Shown: one piece after another, positions 54,733 to 63,636 of the stretch
Position numbering within the stretch: position 1 is the first letter of the stretch
How the letters are laid out: each line of letters begins with the position of its first letter
DNA from: an uncultured Bacilli bacterium
Lineage (GTDB): Bacteria; Bacillota_I; Bacilli_A; RF39; UBA660
Reading direction: 5' to 3'
NCBI GenBank assembly: GCA_910586295.1
Contig: CAJUGE010000070.1
Span: forward strand, 1-64,000
DNA length: 64,000 nucleotides
Position numbers and translations under genes: made by a program
The notes under the pieces: generated by a model
Told to the model about the DNA's origin: nothing
The model's input: only the letters and a program-made list of their open reading frames with translations
Databases searched by the model: none

Positions 54733-56140
54733 AGTTTGGTAGAGCTATCGTGTATGGATTATTCCCACTGCCATCCCCTCCAGTTACTAGTACATTAGAC
54801 ACGAGAGAGACTACTGGGCGAACAACACCCTTAGTAGACACAGATGTGTCTACTAAGCGGCCAGGATTGCCAATATGCACAATGAATATAAGTGTGCTGA
54901 TAGTACTGTGGAAGTAAGATGGGCTCATTGTCCACCAGTAACGTATTCCAGTTGAACTTCCACCTTCTGTATTCAAGTAATAATATGCACTTTCATTATT
55001 AACATCATATAATCCTCCAGCATATGAAACCTCATCTGCTGTCATTAATCCGAAATTATAGAATCTATCTGCTTCATTTCTACATTCATATGTGGGTCTC
55101 TTATTTGTTATTAGTCTTGTATATGCTGCATAGTAGAATTGATTACTTGTACTGTATGCTCCATTTTCTCCTCTATCATTACAATATATAGCATTAGTAT
55201 CTATATAATTTGAATATGACGAAGCAATATTTGAATTATACCATGTTTCTACTGCTGCATAAGCATTACTCTTAGTAGCATTTTCTCTATTTGTTGATAG
55301 ACTATCTCCCTTAGTATACTGCCATCCTACATATTGCGGATGGTTATATTCTCCATTCACACTATATGTTTGTGCGCTTTCTATATATCCATCTTCTCCT
55401 CCACTTCCTGCATATAGTAGTCTTACACTTCCGTTTCCATTGATTCTGATTATTCTCCATAAACTTCCTGCAAAGCTTACCCAGTTATTTGGATTTCCTG
55501 TAAAGTAATAACTTGTTCCGCTAAATGAACCACTTGCATTATAGTCTTTTGCTTCATGCAGTGCTGCCTCAGTATATATACTAATAAATGAACTTCTTGT
55601 TCCACTACTAGGATATGCTGCTTTTATTATGCCTGCCAACGTTTTATCTTCTAATACAATATTACAAGTTTGATTTGATGTCATATTTTCTACTATCACT
55701 TTATTATCTTCTATTCTAGCTTTACATCCTGTTACATTTTGTATTGGTGAAGTTGAATATATGATAACAGTTCCATTATTTACGGTGGTCTTTGAGCTGC
55801 TATCTAAGTTTTGTGGAACATTAGAAGTGACTGTTACTCTATACCCAGGTGTATTTACATCTTTAGTAAAATCTACTGTACATCTATCATTACTCTTAAT
55901 ATTAGTTAATTCTACTTCCCAGTTATCATTATCCCACATCATATCTGAATCATTATCACATACGATTTTATTGACAATGTATCCTTCTTCTTTAGTCGGC
56001 TTTTCTAAAGCTACTTCCCCGTCAATTGTATAACTTAACATACCATTAGTTTCTAAAGTATTTTCATTTTCTTCTTTATTACATCCAGTAATTACTATTA
56101 ATATAGTTAGTAAAGTAATTAAAATAATTTTAATTTTCAT
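54731..56140 (-). CDS. Large surface lipoprotein (paralogue of 18363-19778)
   Basis: Protein of 469 residues. Signal peptide with lipobox IVITGCNK. It matches the 18363 protein along its length: NGMLSYTIDGEVALEKPTKE, VNKIVCDNDSDMMWDNDNWE, DRCTVDFTKD, GYRVTVTSN, NNWVSFAGSLWRIIRINGNG, NAIYCNDRG, FGLMTADEVSYAGG, WWTMSPSYFHS, VVRPVVSLVS and TGGDGSGNNPYTI. The N-terminal and central blocks are best conserved; loops between residues 180 and 330 differ. It faces a ribbon-helix-helix gene across a repeat-containing region. Base use in the body is richer in C than neighbouring genes, which may reflect transfer. Confidence 0.78.
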   Translation of the reverse strand: MKIKIILITLLTILIVITGCNKEENENTLETNGMLSYTIDGEVALEKPTKEEGYIVNKIVCDNDSDMMWDNDNWEVELTNIKSNDRCTVDFTKDVNTPGYRVTVTSNVPQNLDSSSKTTVNNGTVIIYSTSPIQNVTGCKARIEDNKVIVENMTSNQTCNIVLEDKTLAGIIKAAYPSSGTRSSFISIYTEAALHEAKDYNASGSFSGTSYYFTGNPNNWVSFAGSLWRIIRINGNGSVRLLYAGSGGEDGYIESAQTYSVNGEYNHPQYVGWQYTKGDSLSTNRENATKSNAYAAVETWYNSNIASSYSNYIDTNAIYCNDRGENGAYSTSNQFYYAAYTRLITNKRPTYECRNEADRFYNFGLMTADEVSYAGGLYDVNNESAYYYLNTEGGSSTGIRYWWTMSPSYFHSTISTLIFIVHIGNPGRLVDTSVSTKGVVRPVVSLVSNVLVTGGDGSGNNPYTIALPN

Positions 56141-56168
56141 AGATTTCCTTTCTACCTCTTACTTAAAA

Positions 56169-56228
56169 ATGATATCATAATGTTATCATTTTGTAAATAT
56201 CTTATTTTATATCATTTTGATATCATTA
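56169..56228. promoter_or_regulatory. Divergent promoter region with TGATATCA palindromes
   Basis: The palindrome TGATATCA occurs at 56170-56177 and 56218-56225, with related TTATCATTTT and ATATCATTTT between. On the - strand TTTACA (56197-56192), 17 bases, TATCAT (56174-56169) forms the lipoprotein promoter, so one palindrome covers its -10. This is a plausible operator for the adjacent ribbon-helix-helix protein. Confidence 0.65.
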
Positions 56229-56245
56229 TGTAATAGGTGAAAGTT

Positions 56246-56431
56246 ATGAGAAAATTAGACAATAGGATAGCTACTTTGATAAGAATAGACGAAGAATTAT
56301 ATGAAGATATTAAGTGTTTAGCTGAGAGAGATAATAGGAGTATTAATAAGCAAATAGAGTTTATTTTGAAATTATATGTAGAAAAAGAATTAGATGTTTC
56401 TAAAGATAATGATAAACTTAACCAAGAATGA
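56246..56431 (+). CDS. Arc-like ribbon-helix-helix DNA-binding protein
   Basis: About 61 residues. Pattern IATLIRIDEELYEDIKCLAE then RDNRSINKQIEFILKLYVEK fits Arc-type ribbon-helix-helix proteins (beta strand, helix, NRSxNxxI helix). It binds DNA as a dimer, likely at the TGATATCA sites between it and the lipoprotein. ATG 56246 follows AATAGGTGAAAG. Confidence 0.82.
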   Translation: MRKLDNRIATLIRIDEELYEDIKCLAERDNRSINKQIEFILKLYVEKELDVSKDNDKLNQE

Positions 56432-56466
56432 GAATTATTGGTTTTACCTTTTACTTTTTTGCATAG

Positions 56467-56490
56467 AATTTCCTAGACAAAGGAATTTTT
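56467..56490 (+). terminator. Terminator after the ribbon-helix-helix gene
   Basis: AATTTCCT (one bulged base) pairs with AGGAATT, then T-run. It overlaps the rpsF promoter. Confidence 0.6.
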
Positions 56491-56502
56491 ATTTGTTATA
56501 AT
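56474..56502 (+). promoter_or_regulatory. Promoter of the rpsF-ssb-rpsR operon
   Basis: TAGACA (56474-56479), 17 bases, TATAAT (56497-56502), 73 bases before rpsF. Confidence 0.7.
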
Positions 56503-56509
56503 ACGTTCG

Positions 56510-56565
56510 TAAGAGCAAAAGCTCCTTGCTTCTTAATAATTTAGGAAGCCGATAGACCAAAGGGA
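56510..56565 (+). promoter_or_regulatory. rpsF leader, probable S6:S18 autoregulatory RNA
   Basis: The 5' leader folds as GAGC-AAAA-GCTC and GCTTC...GAAGC, followed by CCGATAGACC before the ribosome site AAAGGGAGGTG. A hairpin with an adjacent CCG is the known feature by which the S6:S18 complex binds its own mRNA. Assignment is by position and this motif. Confidence 0.5.
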
Positions 56566-56574
56566 GGTGAAATA

Positions 56575-56862
56575 ATGAATAAGTATGAGATTATGTTCAT
56601 TGTAAGAGCTGATATTACAGAGGATGAAGTTAAAGAAACTGTTAAGTCTTTTGAGAAAATTTTGACTGATTTGGGTGCTAAGATTGATAATTCTAAGGAT
56701 TTAGGTCAAAAGAAGTTAGCTTATGAAATAAAGAAACAAGTTAGAGGATACTATCACTTACTTAATGTTGAATGTAATAGTGATGCTGTTAAAGAATTTG
56801 ACAGAAAAGCATTAATCGATGAAAAGATTTTAAGACATTTAATAATAAGAGAGGAAGTGTAG
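56575..56862 (+). CDS. rpsF: 30S ribosomal protein S6
   Basis: Protein of 95 residues: NKYEIMFIVRADITEDEVKE, then DLGQKKLAYEIKKQVRGYYH and REEV end, as usual for S6. It binds 16S rRNA together with S18. First gene of rpsF-ssb-rpsR, one base from ssb. Confidence 0.97.
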   Translation: MNKYEIMFIVRADITEDEVKETVKSFEKILTDLGAKIDNSKDLGQKKLAYEIKKQVRGYYHLLNVECNSDAVKEFDRKALIDEKILRHLIIREEV

Positions 56863-56863
56863 T

Positions 56864-57349
56864 ATGAATAAAGTAATACTAGTAGGAAGACTTACTAGGG
56901 ATCCAGAAGTTAGAACTATGCCTAATGGAAATCCAGTTGCTTCATTTTCTTTGGCAATTAATAGACCATTTAAGAATAAAGATGGAAATGTCGATGCGGA
57001 TTTTATTAATGTTTCTATATTTGGAAGACAAGCTGAGAATGTTGGGAAGTATGTTACTAAAGGAAGTTTAGTTGGTTGCGAAGGAAGAATACAAACTAGA
57101 AGTTATGATGCTCAAGATGGTAGCAAGAGATATGTTACTGAGGTTATAGCAGATAATGTTGAATTTATGAGTAGTAGTAGGAATAACCCTAATAATGGCC
57201 AGACTCCTGTTAGTGCTTATGTTGATACAACTAGTTCAGTTTATATGGATGAGCCAAGTCCTGAAATTGGCGTAGATGTTTCTACAGAGGATCCTTTTAA
57301 GAATTTTGGCAGTGAAGTTTCATTAAGTGATGATGATTTACCATTTTAA
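56864..57349 (+). CDS. ssb: Single-stranded DNA-binding protein
   Basis: Protein of 161 residues. OB fold at 1-108 (NKVILVGRLTRDPEVRTMPN, FINVSIFGRQAENVGKYVTK, EGRIQTRSYD), a flexible linker and the acidic tip LSDDDLPF that recruits repair and replication partners. It lies between rpsF and rpsR in the conserved operon. Confidence 0.97.
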   Translation: MNKVILVGRLTRDPEVRTMPNGNPVASFSLAINRPFKNKDGNVDADFINVSIFGRQAENVGKYVTKGSLVGCEGRIQTRSYDAQDGSKRYVTEVIADNVEFMSSSRNNPNNGQTPVSAYVDTTSSVYMDEPSPEIGVDVSTEDPFKNFGSEVSLSDDDLPF

Positions 57350-57373
57350 TATTTAAAGTTAGGAGGAAATATA

Positions 57374-57589
57374 ATGAAGGATTTTTATCCAAGAAAGAAA
57401 AAAATTTGTCAGATGTGTGCTGGTAAAAGCGTAGATTATAAAGATGTACCTATAATACTTAAGTATATAAATGAAAAGGGTAGAATTTTACCTAAGAGAA
57501 TGACAGGCGCTTGTGCTAAGCATCAAAGATATATTGCAATGCAAGTTAAAAGAGCAAGATTTATGGGATTGATTCCATTTGTAAAATAG
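57374..57589 (+). CDS. rpsR: 30S ribosomal protein S18
   Basis: Protein of 71 residues: RKKKICQMCAGKSVDYKDVP, then GRILPKRMTGACAKHQRYIA and MQVKRARFMGLIPF. The CxxC and CxxH residues are the zinc-type S18 form. Last gene of the operon, followed by a clear terminator. Confidence 0.97.
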   Translation: MKDFYPRKKKICQMCAGKSVDYKDVPIILKYINEKGRILPKRMTGACAKHQRYIAMQVKRARFMGLIPFVK

Positions 57590-57612
57590 CATTTAGTTGT
57601 GCTATTTTTTTA
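57583..57612 (+). terminator. Terminator of rpsF-ssb-rpsR
   Basis: AAATAGCA (57584-57591) pairs with TGCTATTT (57600-57607), then T-run. The rpsR stop is inside. Confidence 0.85.
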
Positions 57613-57772
57613 TTGCTTTAAATGGTTAATTTTAGAATTTATTAAAAGAAAATCTTTATAATTATCTATTTTTTTAATAAAAAGTTAAGAATTATATAAG
57701 AAAATTTTAAAAAACGTTTTTTTGTTTTTAAGTATAATTAATCTATGATAATTGTAAAGTGGTGATTTTTTA

Positions 57773-58972
57773 TTGAAAAAGTTAAGTTTTAAGTTAATAA
57801 GTGAAGAAGATTACAAAGAAATAGAAAACGATTTTGAAAATAGCAATTATTTTCAAACTTCAAATTGGGGACAATTGAAAGAAATGACTGGATGGAGTAG
57901 AGTGTTTGTTGGAGTTTACGATGGAAGTGAGTTTTTAGCTATTTCAATGTTATTATATAAGAATATATTATTCGGTAAAAAGATTTTTTATTCTCCTAGA
58001 GGTATACTTTGTGATTATAATAGTTTTGATATTTTGGATTTTTTTACTAAAGAAGTAAATAAGTATATAAAATCAATGGGTGGATTCTTGTTAAAGATTG
58101 ATCCTTTAGTTTCTTTCTGTGAAAGAGATTTAAATGGTTTGCTTATAGGGGATAGCAATAATTTAGATTTAATAAATTATTTAAAAAGTGTAGGTTTTAA
58201 ACATAATGGTTTTACTACAGGTTTTAGTGACGATGTGCAATTTAGATGGTCTTTTTATTTAGATATAGTTGAGAAAGAAAAAATTATTCAAGATATGGAT
58301 AAAAGATGTAGAAGAAGTATTAGAAGAAGTGATAAGTATCCGTATATAATAAAGGAAGTAGATGATGATAGTATAATGGATTTTAAGGTTATTATGGAGC
58401 ATACTTGTAGTAGGCATAGTTGCTATGATAGGTCTTTAGATTATTATAGACAAATTAAACATATCTTGAAAGATAGAGCTAAGTTGCTTATTATTTATTT
58501 ATTACGTGATGAATATTTGAGCAGTTTTAAAGATGATAAATTATATGATATTGTTGCAAAAGAAGACAGAGAATTTATTCCAGTTACTGCAGGAGTTTTC
58601 ATTATTGATAAAAATTTTGTTCATTATGTTTATGGTGGAACTATTAAAGAATATATGAGATTATGTTTTCAATATAAATTACAGTTTTTGATGATTAATT
58701 ATGCTATTAGTAATAATATTTCTGTGTATGATTTTGGCGGGATTAGTGGGGTTTTTGATAAAGATTCTTCTGATTATGGAATATATGAATTTAAGCGGGG
58801 TTTTGGAGGATATGTTGTAGAATATATTGGTGAATTTGATTTAATAGTCGATAAGAAATATTATTATCTTTATAAATTAATGTATAGTGTTTATGGGCAT
58901 GCTAAGAGGATTATCTTGAATTTAAAGAAAAAACTGAGGTTATCAGTTTCTATCATTTACCATATTTATTAA
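57773..58972 (+). CDS. FemABX-type peptidyltransferase (peptidoglycan bridge)
   Basis: Protein of 399 residues. Fem signatures: YFQTSNWGQLKEMTGWSRVF near residues 27-46, IFYSPRGILCDY, DKRCRRSIRRSDKYP, PVTAGVFIID, YVYGGTIKEYMRLCFQYKLQ, DFGGISGVFDKDSSDYGIYE and FKRGFGG. These double-GNAT enzymes add amino acids from tRNA to the lipid II side chain. The start is TTG after AAGTGGTGATT. It has its own upstream region (57613-57772, AT-rich with TATAAT-like boxes). The end overlaps the YugP gene by 30 bases, convergent. Confidence 0.88.
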   Translation: MKKLSFKLISEEDYKEIENDFENSNYFQTSNWGQLKEMTGWSRVFVGVYDGSEFLAISMLLYKNILFGKKIFYSPRGILCDYNSFDILDFFTKEVNKYIKSMGGFLLKIDPLVSFCERDLNGLLIGDSNNLDLINYLKSVGFKHNGFTTGFSDDVQFRWSFYLDIVEKEKIIQDMDKRCRRSIRRSDKYPYIIKEVDDDSIMDFKVIMEHTCSRHSCYDRSLDYYRQIKHILKDRAKLLIIYLLRDEYLSSFKDDKLYDIVAKEDREFIPVTAGVFIIDKNFVHYVYGGTIKEYMRLCFQYKLQFLMINYAISNNISVYDFGGISGVFDKDSSDYGIYEFKRGFGGYVVEYIGEFDLIVDKKYYYLYKLMYSVYGHAKRIILNLKKKLRLSVSIIYHIY

Positions 58973-59608
58973 TCTTAATAATTGAAATATTTCTGCTATT
59001 GTACTCGCTACATATGTGAACGCTGCTGCGACGAGCATTTTTCTTATGCCATTTGAGTCTCTGTCGTCTGCTATATTCAGATTATTCAATTCTATTAGCG
59101 CACGACTAGAAGCGTTAAATTCAACTGGTAAAGTTACTATTTGAAATATAATTCCTATACCTACAGTTATAATTCCTAGCCATATTAGGTTTATTGCTTC
59201 GAAGATGAATCCAAAAATTATTATTAAGTAAGAAAATCTGGATGTTATACTAACTATTGGAAATAGCATACTTCTAATTTTTAGAAATGTGTAGCCTTCT
59301 TTATCTTGGATTGCATGTCCTACTTCATGTGCTGCTACTGCATTAGCTGCTATGCTAGTTCCATGATAGATTTCTTTAGATAATTTTACAACTTTTCTTG
59401 ATGGATTATAATGGTCTGTTAATGTTCCACTTGTTTCTAAAATTAATACATCTTCTAAGTTATATTTATCTAGGATTTGTCTTGCTACATCAAATCCTGT
59501 TAGTCCTTTGCTTGTTTCTTTCTTTGTACTTTTACCATATGTAATGCTGATATATAATTGAGCTATTAATGGCAGAAATATTATTATTAATATACATAAT
59601 GTTTCCAT
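58943..59608 (-). CDS. YugP-type membrane zinc metallopeptidase
   Basis: About 221 residues. A first membrane segment, then GKSTKKETSKGLTGFDVARQ, the domain DHYNPSRKVVKLSKEIYHG, and the zinc motif AAHEVGHAIQDKEGY (HExxH) near residue 112. More membrane segments and the family ending FNASSRALIELNNLNI follow. This fits the Zn_peptidase_2 (YugP) family. ATG 59608 has AAGGAGAG upstream. It lies 40 bases from the ClpC-like gene and may share its message. Substrate unknown. Confidence 0.9.
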   Translation of the reverse strand: METLCILIIIFLPLIAQLYISITYGKSTKKETSKGLTGFDVARQILDKYNLEDVLILETSGTLTDHYNPSRKVVKLSKEIYHGTSIAANAVAAHEVGHAIQDKEGYTFLKIRSMLFPIVSITSRFSYLIIIFGFIFEAINLIWLGIITVGIGIIFQIVTLPVEFNASSRALIELNNLNIADDRDSNGIRKMLVAAAFTYVASTIAEIFQLLRLINMVNDRN

Positions 59609-59647
59609 AATCACTCTCCTTAGTTAATTATACCACAGATGTGTTAT

Positions 59648-61762
59648 CTATACTACAAATTCCATATAACTTTCATTTATTAGAGAGGATATACGTTTTG
59701 CTCCAATATTTTTGTAATCTGATTTGTCTATTATTTTCTCTATTTCATTAGGTTTTAGATTTTTGTCTATATTTTCTATTATTTTTTTTATGTCTTCTAT
59801 ACATAAGTCTTTTAAGTTAATTGTTACGTGAAAATTTTCTCTTTTTATTTCGTTATTATTTTTTATAAATCCAATAGTTTCTTTATTTTTAGTAATTGTG
59901 GTAGTGAATATAAATAGTGTATTGTTAAATTTTGTTGTAGTATTATTTGATAATTTTAGTTCTCCAGTTTCTAATATTTTATATATTATATTAATTACAT
60001 CTTTATGGGCCAGTTCATAATTGTCTATCACTATTATTGAAAGTGGAAAATTTTTTATACTTTCAAACACAGTGTTTTTTTCGTCATATCCGACATACCC
60101 TGCTGGGCTTCCTAATAGTTTATTTATAGATATTTCTGTGTTGTATTCATTCATGTCTAAAGTTAGTAAGTTGTATTTTAATATTTTAGAATATTCTTTA
60201 ATTAGTGTAGTTTTTCCAGTTCCAGTATTTCCTTTTAACAATATTGAATATGGCTTGTTATTGGTTTTTTCTGTGTAGTTTGATGTTATGCTTGTTAGCT
60301 TATCAATCGCTTCGTTTTGACCGATTATTTTGTCTTTAAGTTGACTATTTAGATCGGCAAGATATTTTTTGTCTTCTAGTTCAAATATCGTGCTATTGGT
60401 TTTTGTTTCTAATACTTTCTTTAGAGTTGTAAGAGTTACTCTGTTTTTATTATTTTCATCCTTTGTTTTAGATAATTTGTTTTGTAAATTGTTTATTTGT
60501 TCTTTCGTTAGGCTAGCATTTAAGATATCATTTTGAAGTAAGTATTTGTTTTTTTCTTTATTAAGATTTTCTATTTTAGTATATAATTTTTTGTATTCGT
60601 TATTTTTTTCTATAATACTTGTAGTCGCACATATTTCGTCTAAGATGTCTATGCTTTTGTCTGGTTCGTTTCGCCCAACGATATATTTATCTACTAGTTT
60701 TATTGTTTCATCAAGTATTTTATCGGGTATTATGACATTGTGGTATTTTTCATAATCTTTTTTTATTTTTTTGAGAATTATTTTTGTTTCTTCTGCATTT
60801 GGTTCATTCACATATATTTTTTGGAATCTTCTTTCTAATGCTTTGTCTTTTTCTATGCTAGTTTTAAATTCTGCGTTTGTAGTTGCACCTATACATTTTA
60901 TTTTTCCTCTAGCAAGTGCGGGTTTTAGTATGTTAGAAGCATCTATTGCACCTTCTGCTCCACCTGCTCCTACGATTGTGTGTATTTCGTCTATAAATAA
61001 TATTAGGTTTTTATTGCTTTCTAGTTCTGTTATAATATTAGAAAGTTTTTCTTCAAATTCTCCTCGATATTTTGTTCCAGCGATTACTGAGGCTATATTA
61101 AGGTTTAATATTTCTTTATTTTTTAATAATTTTGGAACGTTATTATTTACTATTCTTCTTGCTAGTTCTTCTACAATAGCTGTTTTTCCTACTCCTGCTT
61201 CTCCTATTAGTATAGGATTATTTTTATTTTTTCTTGCTAGAATTTCTATGACTCTTTCTATTTCTTTGTCTCTGCCTATTACTTTGTCTAATTCTCCTTT
61301 TTTGGCTAAGTCATTTAGATTAGTTGCTAATTCTTTAATTAATAAGGATTTTCCAAGAGTGTCTGTATTTAAAAGGTTATTTTTTAGATTTTCTATATCT
61401 ATTTCTAGAGATCTAAGTATTTTATATGCTGTTGTAGAATTGTTGTTTAGAATTTTATTTATAAGTGTTGGAAGTGTTATTTCACTTTCAAAGTCACTTT
61501 TCTTAATTATTATGTCTTCTATTATTTTTAGTAGTTCTTTTTTATAGAATATGTATTCTTCTTTTGATGTTCCTTTTTGGATTTTTGATTTAACTTTATT
61601 GTAGGTTAATCCTTCCTTTTTTAGGCTTTCTGAAATGCTTGTTTCTATTTTGAGTACACTTAGTAGTATGTGTTCTGTTCCAACCAGGTTGTTTTTGTTT
61701 TCTAATGCTTCGTTTTCACTTCCTTTTAAAACTTTTCTTAGTTCTTCTGTATATTTATTCAT
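59648..61762 (-). CDS. ClpC-like AAA+ ATPase with degenerate second ATPase domain
   Basis: About 704 residues from ATG 61762 (GAGAGGTG upstream). Clp N-domain (NKNNLVGTEHILLSVLKIET) at 1-140. D1 is intact: LIGEAGVGKTAIVEELARRI, ILFIDEIHTIVGAGGAEGAI, ALERRFQKIYV. A short coiled coil follows, then D2 with SILLKGNTGTGKTTLIKEYS (Walker A) but VIDNYELAHKDV where ClpC has LLDEIEKAHPDV, so the catalytic Glu is Asn581. Also GSPAGYVGYDE is kept. The missing D2 Glu should impair ATP hydrolysis there. It is about 100 residues shorter than ClpC (about 810). No mcsA/mcsB/ctsR lies nearby. Perhaps an unfoldase with a regulatory D2. Confidence 0.88.
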   Translation of the reverse strand: MNKYTEELRKVLKGSENEALENKNNLVGTEHILLSVLKIETSISESLKKEGLTYNKVKSKIQKGTSKEEYIFYKKELLKIIEDIIIKKSDFESEITLPTLINKILNNNSTTAYKILRSLEIDIENLKNNLLNTDTLGKSLLIKELATNLNDLAKKGELDKVIGRDKEIERVIEILARKNKNNPILIGEAGVGKTAIVEELARRIVNNNVPKLLKNKEILNLNIASVIAGTKYRGEFEEKLSNIITELESNKNLILFIDEIHTIVGAGGAEGAIDASNILKPALARGKIKCIGATTNAEFKTSIEKDKALERRFQKIYVNEPNAEETKIILKKIKKDYEKYHNVIIPDKILDETIKLVDKYIVGRNEPDKSIDILDEICATTSIIEKNNEYKKLYTKIENLNKEKNKYLLQNDILNASLTKEQINNLQNKLSKTKDENNKNRVTLTTLKKVLETKTNSTIFELEDKKYLADLNSQLKDKIIGQNEAIDKLTSITSNYTEKTNNKPYSILLKGNTGTGKTTLIKEYSKILKYNLLTLDMNEYNTEISINKLLGSPAGYVGYDEKNTVFESIKNFPLSIIVIDNYELAHKDVINIIYKILETGELKLSNNTTTKFNNTLFIFTTTITKNKETIGFIKNNNEIKRENFHVTINLKDLCIEDIKKIIENIDKNLKPNEIEKIIDKSDYKNIGAKRISSLINESYMEFVV

Positions 61763-61812
61763 AAACACCTCTCTTATATTCTATGTTATATTGTGTTGTT
61801 TAAGAAATTTTT

Positions 61813-61840
61813 ATACAAAAAAACATCACTTTCGTGATAT
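61813..61840 (-). terminator. Terminator of the YfcC/DcuC-like transporter gene
   Basis: On the - strand ATCAC-GAAA-GTGAT followed by eight T, just after the transporter stop. Confidence 0.75.
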
Positions 61841-61842
61841 TT

Positions 61843-63513
61843 TTATATGAATACTACAATTAGGATTATTATTAGTATTATAGCTAGTAGTTGTAATACT
61901 AATTTCCAACTTGTTTTTAACCATTCTTTATATGATATTCCTAAGTATTCAAGTCCTACAATCATTAACGCAGATGTAGGTGCGATTATTAGAGTTAATC
62001 CATGTAAAGATTGTGATATGATTGCAAGTGAATTTGTAGCTTCTGGATATGTTGATACTAAGTATGGTAATCCAGATTGTATTACGTATAGAATGTCTAT
62101 ATTAAGTATGGTACTTATGATAGTATCTAATCCTGCTACTAAGATGTATACTATTTGTGAAATTGTTTCCATAGCACCACTTAAGAAGCTTACTTTTCCA
62201 AGAGCATCTATGATTCCTCCACCTAAAGAGTTGATTAGCCAGTCTGTAATACTCATGAAGAATGGATTATAAGCAGTTATTATTACTATTGTGTATGCTA
62301 ATGTCATCACTATAACTGGTTTTAGTACTTGTTTTACACCTTTAGCAAATGAAGTTATAATAGTTTCAAAATCTAATTTGTAGATTAAGCTTATTATAAG
62401 TGTTGCCCCAAGTGTCAATACTGTTATTTCTGCTAATGATGTCCAAGAGCCAAATGATGTTATACCAGCGATTAGATAATTGAATATTGTGTAATCTTTG
62501 ATTTCAAATTCTGTAATGTTTGTATGTAAGTCTGAAAAGAAAGTTACTTCAAATATTTTTTCCCAATCGAACATTCCTAGTATCATTACTAAGATAAGTA
62601 ATCCTAGTATAAGGAATATAGGCCAGCTTGCTTTTTTGCTTTGTTTTTTCTCGCCTATTAGTGGTATGTTGTTTTTACTTGATTCTTCTTTTTCTTCTTT
62701 AGTCTCTATTTTTCTTTCTTTAGATTTTTTTGCTTGTTTTAGAAGTACAAATAAGTATAGAGTATAACATATTACCAATAGTGCAATTTTCCAAATTAGC
62801 TCTGTACTATAGTCACTTCCAACTATTTCGTTAATGTAACTTGTTGCTGGACTATAGATTCCTCCAATTATACCAATTATAGGTGATATAAATCCAGTTA
62901 GAAATGCAGTCATTTTGTTGTAACCCATTAATAGGACAATAGCACATATAGCAGGTATTATTAGAAATAATACAAGGTTAGGTCCATATAGTCCACCTTT
63001 TTCAACATTAGCTGCGAACAATGCACTTACTAGTGTTAGTACAAGTGATGCTCCAATTAGAAAGTATTCTTCTTTTCCTTTTAATTTTTTTACTATTTTA
63101 TCTAGTGTATTTCTGTATTTTCCTGTTTCAGCTAATACTCCGTATAATCCTCCAACTGCAAATATGAATAACATTGGTTGTAAGAAGAATTGTACTGAAA
63201 GATAAGGATAGTCTATTAAATTAAATAATGACATTCTTTCAAATCCTATACTTTGAAATTCTCCATATTGGAATGTTGCTGCTGGGATTACCCAACTTAA
63301 TGCTCCTAAGTATAGAACAATTAATCCTAATAATTTTAGAATTGTATTTTTCTCTGATGGTACAATCCATTTTATTATAGAAAGTACGAATAGAGTTGTT
63401 GTACCTATGATTTCCATTGGCATTCCAATGTTTGTTGGTACAAATATTCCTACGATTATTAGTATTATTGCTGCGATACTTGCAATCATTTTGAACTTAG
63501 CGTTCGTTTTCAT
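61843..63513 (-). CDS. YfcC/DcuC-like anion or amino acid transporter
   Basis: Protein of 556 residues with about 12-14 membrane segments in two halves. A hydrophilic loop (KKSKERKIETKEEKEESSKN) lies at about 265-300. Text such as LFIFAVGGLYGVLAETGKYR, then KMTAFLTGFISPIIGIIGG and the C-terminal TSALMIVGLEYLGISYKEWL fits the YfcC/DcuC ion-transporter group. Members move C4-dicarboxylates, arginine/ornithine or similar solutes. The substrate cannot be told from sequence. Start has AGGAGGTAATAAG upstream and a promoter at 63536-63565. Confidence 0.68.
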   Translation of the reverse strand: MKTNAKFKMIASIAAIILIIVGIFVPTNIGMPMEIIGTTTLFVLSIIKWIVPSEKNTILKLLGLIVLYLGALSWVIPAATFQYGEFQSIGFERMSLFNLIDYPYLSVQFFLQPMLFIFAVGGLYGVLAETGKYRNTLDKIVKKLKGKEEYFLIGASLVLTLVSALFAANVEKGGLYGPNLVLFLIIPAICAIVLLMGYNKMTAFLTGFISPIIGIIGGIYSPATSYINEIVGSDYSTELIWKIALLVICYTLYLFVLLKQAKKSKERKIETKEEKEESSKNNIPLIGEKKQSKKASWPIFLILGLLILVMILGMFDWEKIFEVTFFSDLHTNITEFEIKDYTIFNYLIAGITSFGSWTSLAEITVLTLGATLIISLIYKLDFETIITSFAKGVKQVLKPVIVMTLAYTIVIITAYNPFFMSITDWLINSLGGGIIDALGKVSFLSGAMETISQIVYILVAGLDTIISTILNIDILYVIQSGLPYLVSTYPEATNSLAIISQSLHGLTLIIAPTSALMIVGLEYLGISYKEWLKTSWKLVLQLLAIILIIILIVVFI

Positions 63514-63535
63514 TTTCTTATTACCTCCTGTTACA

Positions 63536-63565
63536 ATTATACACTAAAGATGTCAAGTTTTACAA
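63536..63565 (-). promoter_or_regulatory. Promoter of the transporter gene
   Basis: On the - strand TTGTAA (63565-63560), 18 bases, TATAAT (63541-63536), 22 bases before the start codon. Confidence 0.65.
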
Positions 63566-63605
63566 GTTTTTATGTTAGTTTCACAAAAATTACAAATTAA
63601 TATAA

Positions 63606-63636
63606 AAAATACCACATAAAGTATTTAGTCTTTATG
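63606..63636 (-). terminator. Terminator of the small gene at 63625
   Basis: CATAAAG (63615-63621 on +) pairs with CTTTATG (63630-63636); on the - strand it is followed by a T-run. The stop codon is in the loop. Confidence 0.65.

Noticed and set aside
60771..61547. Long hydrophobic open frame on the + strand within the ClpC-like gene
   Set aside because: The - strand carries full Clp motifs; the opposite frame is a shadow with no ribosome site or family pattern.
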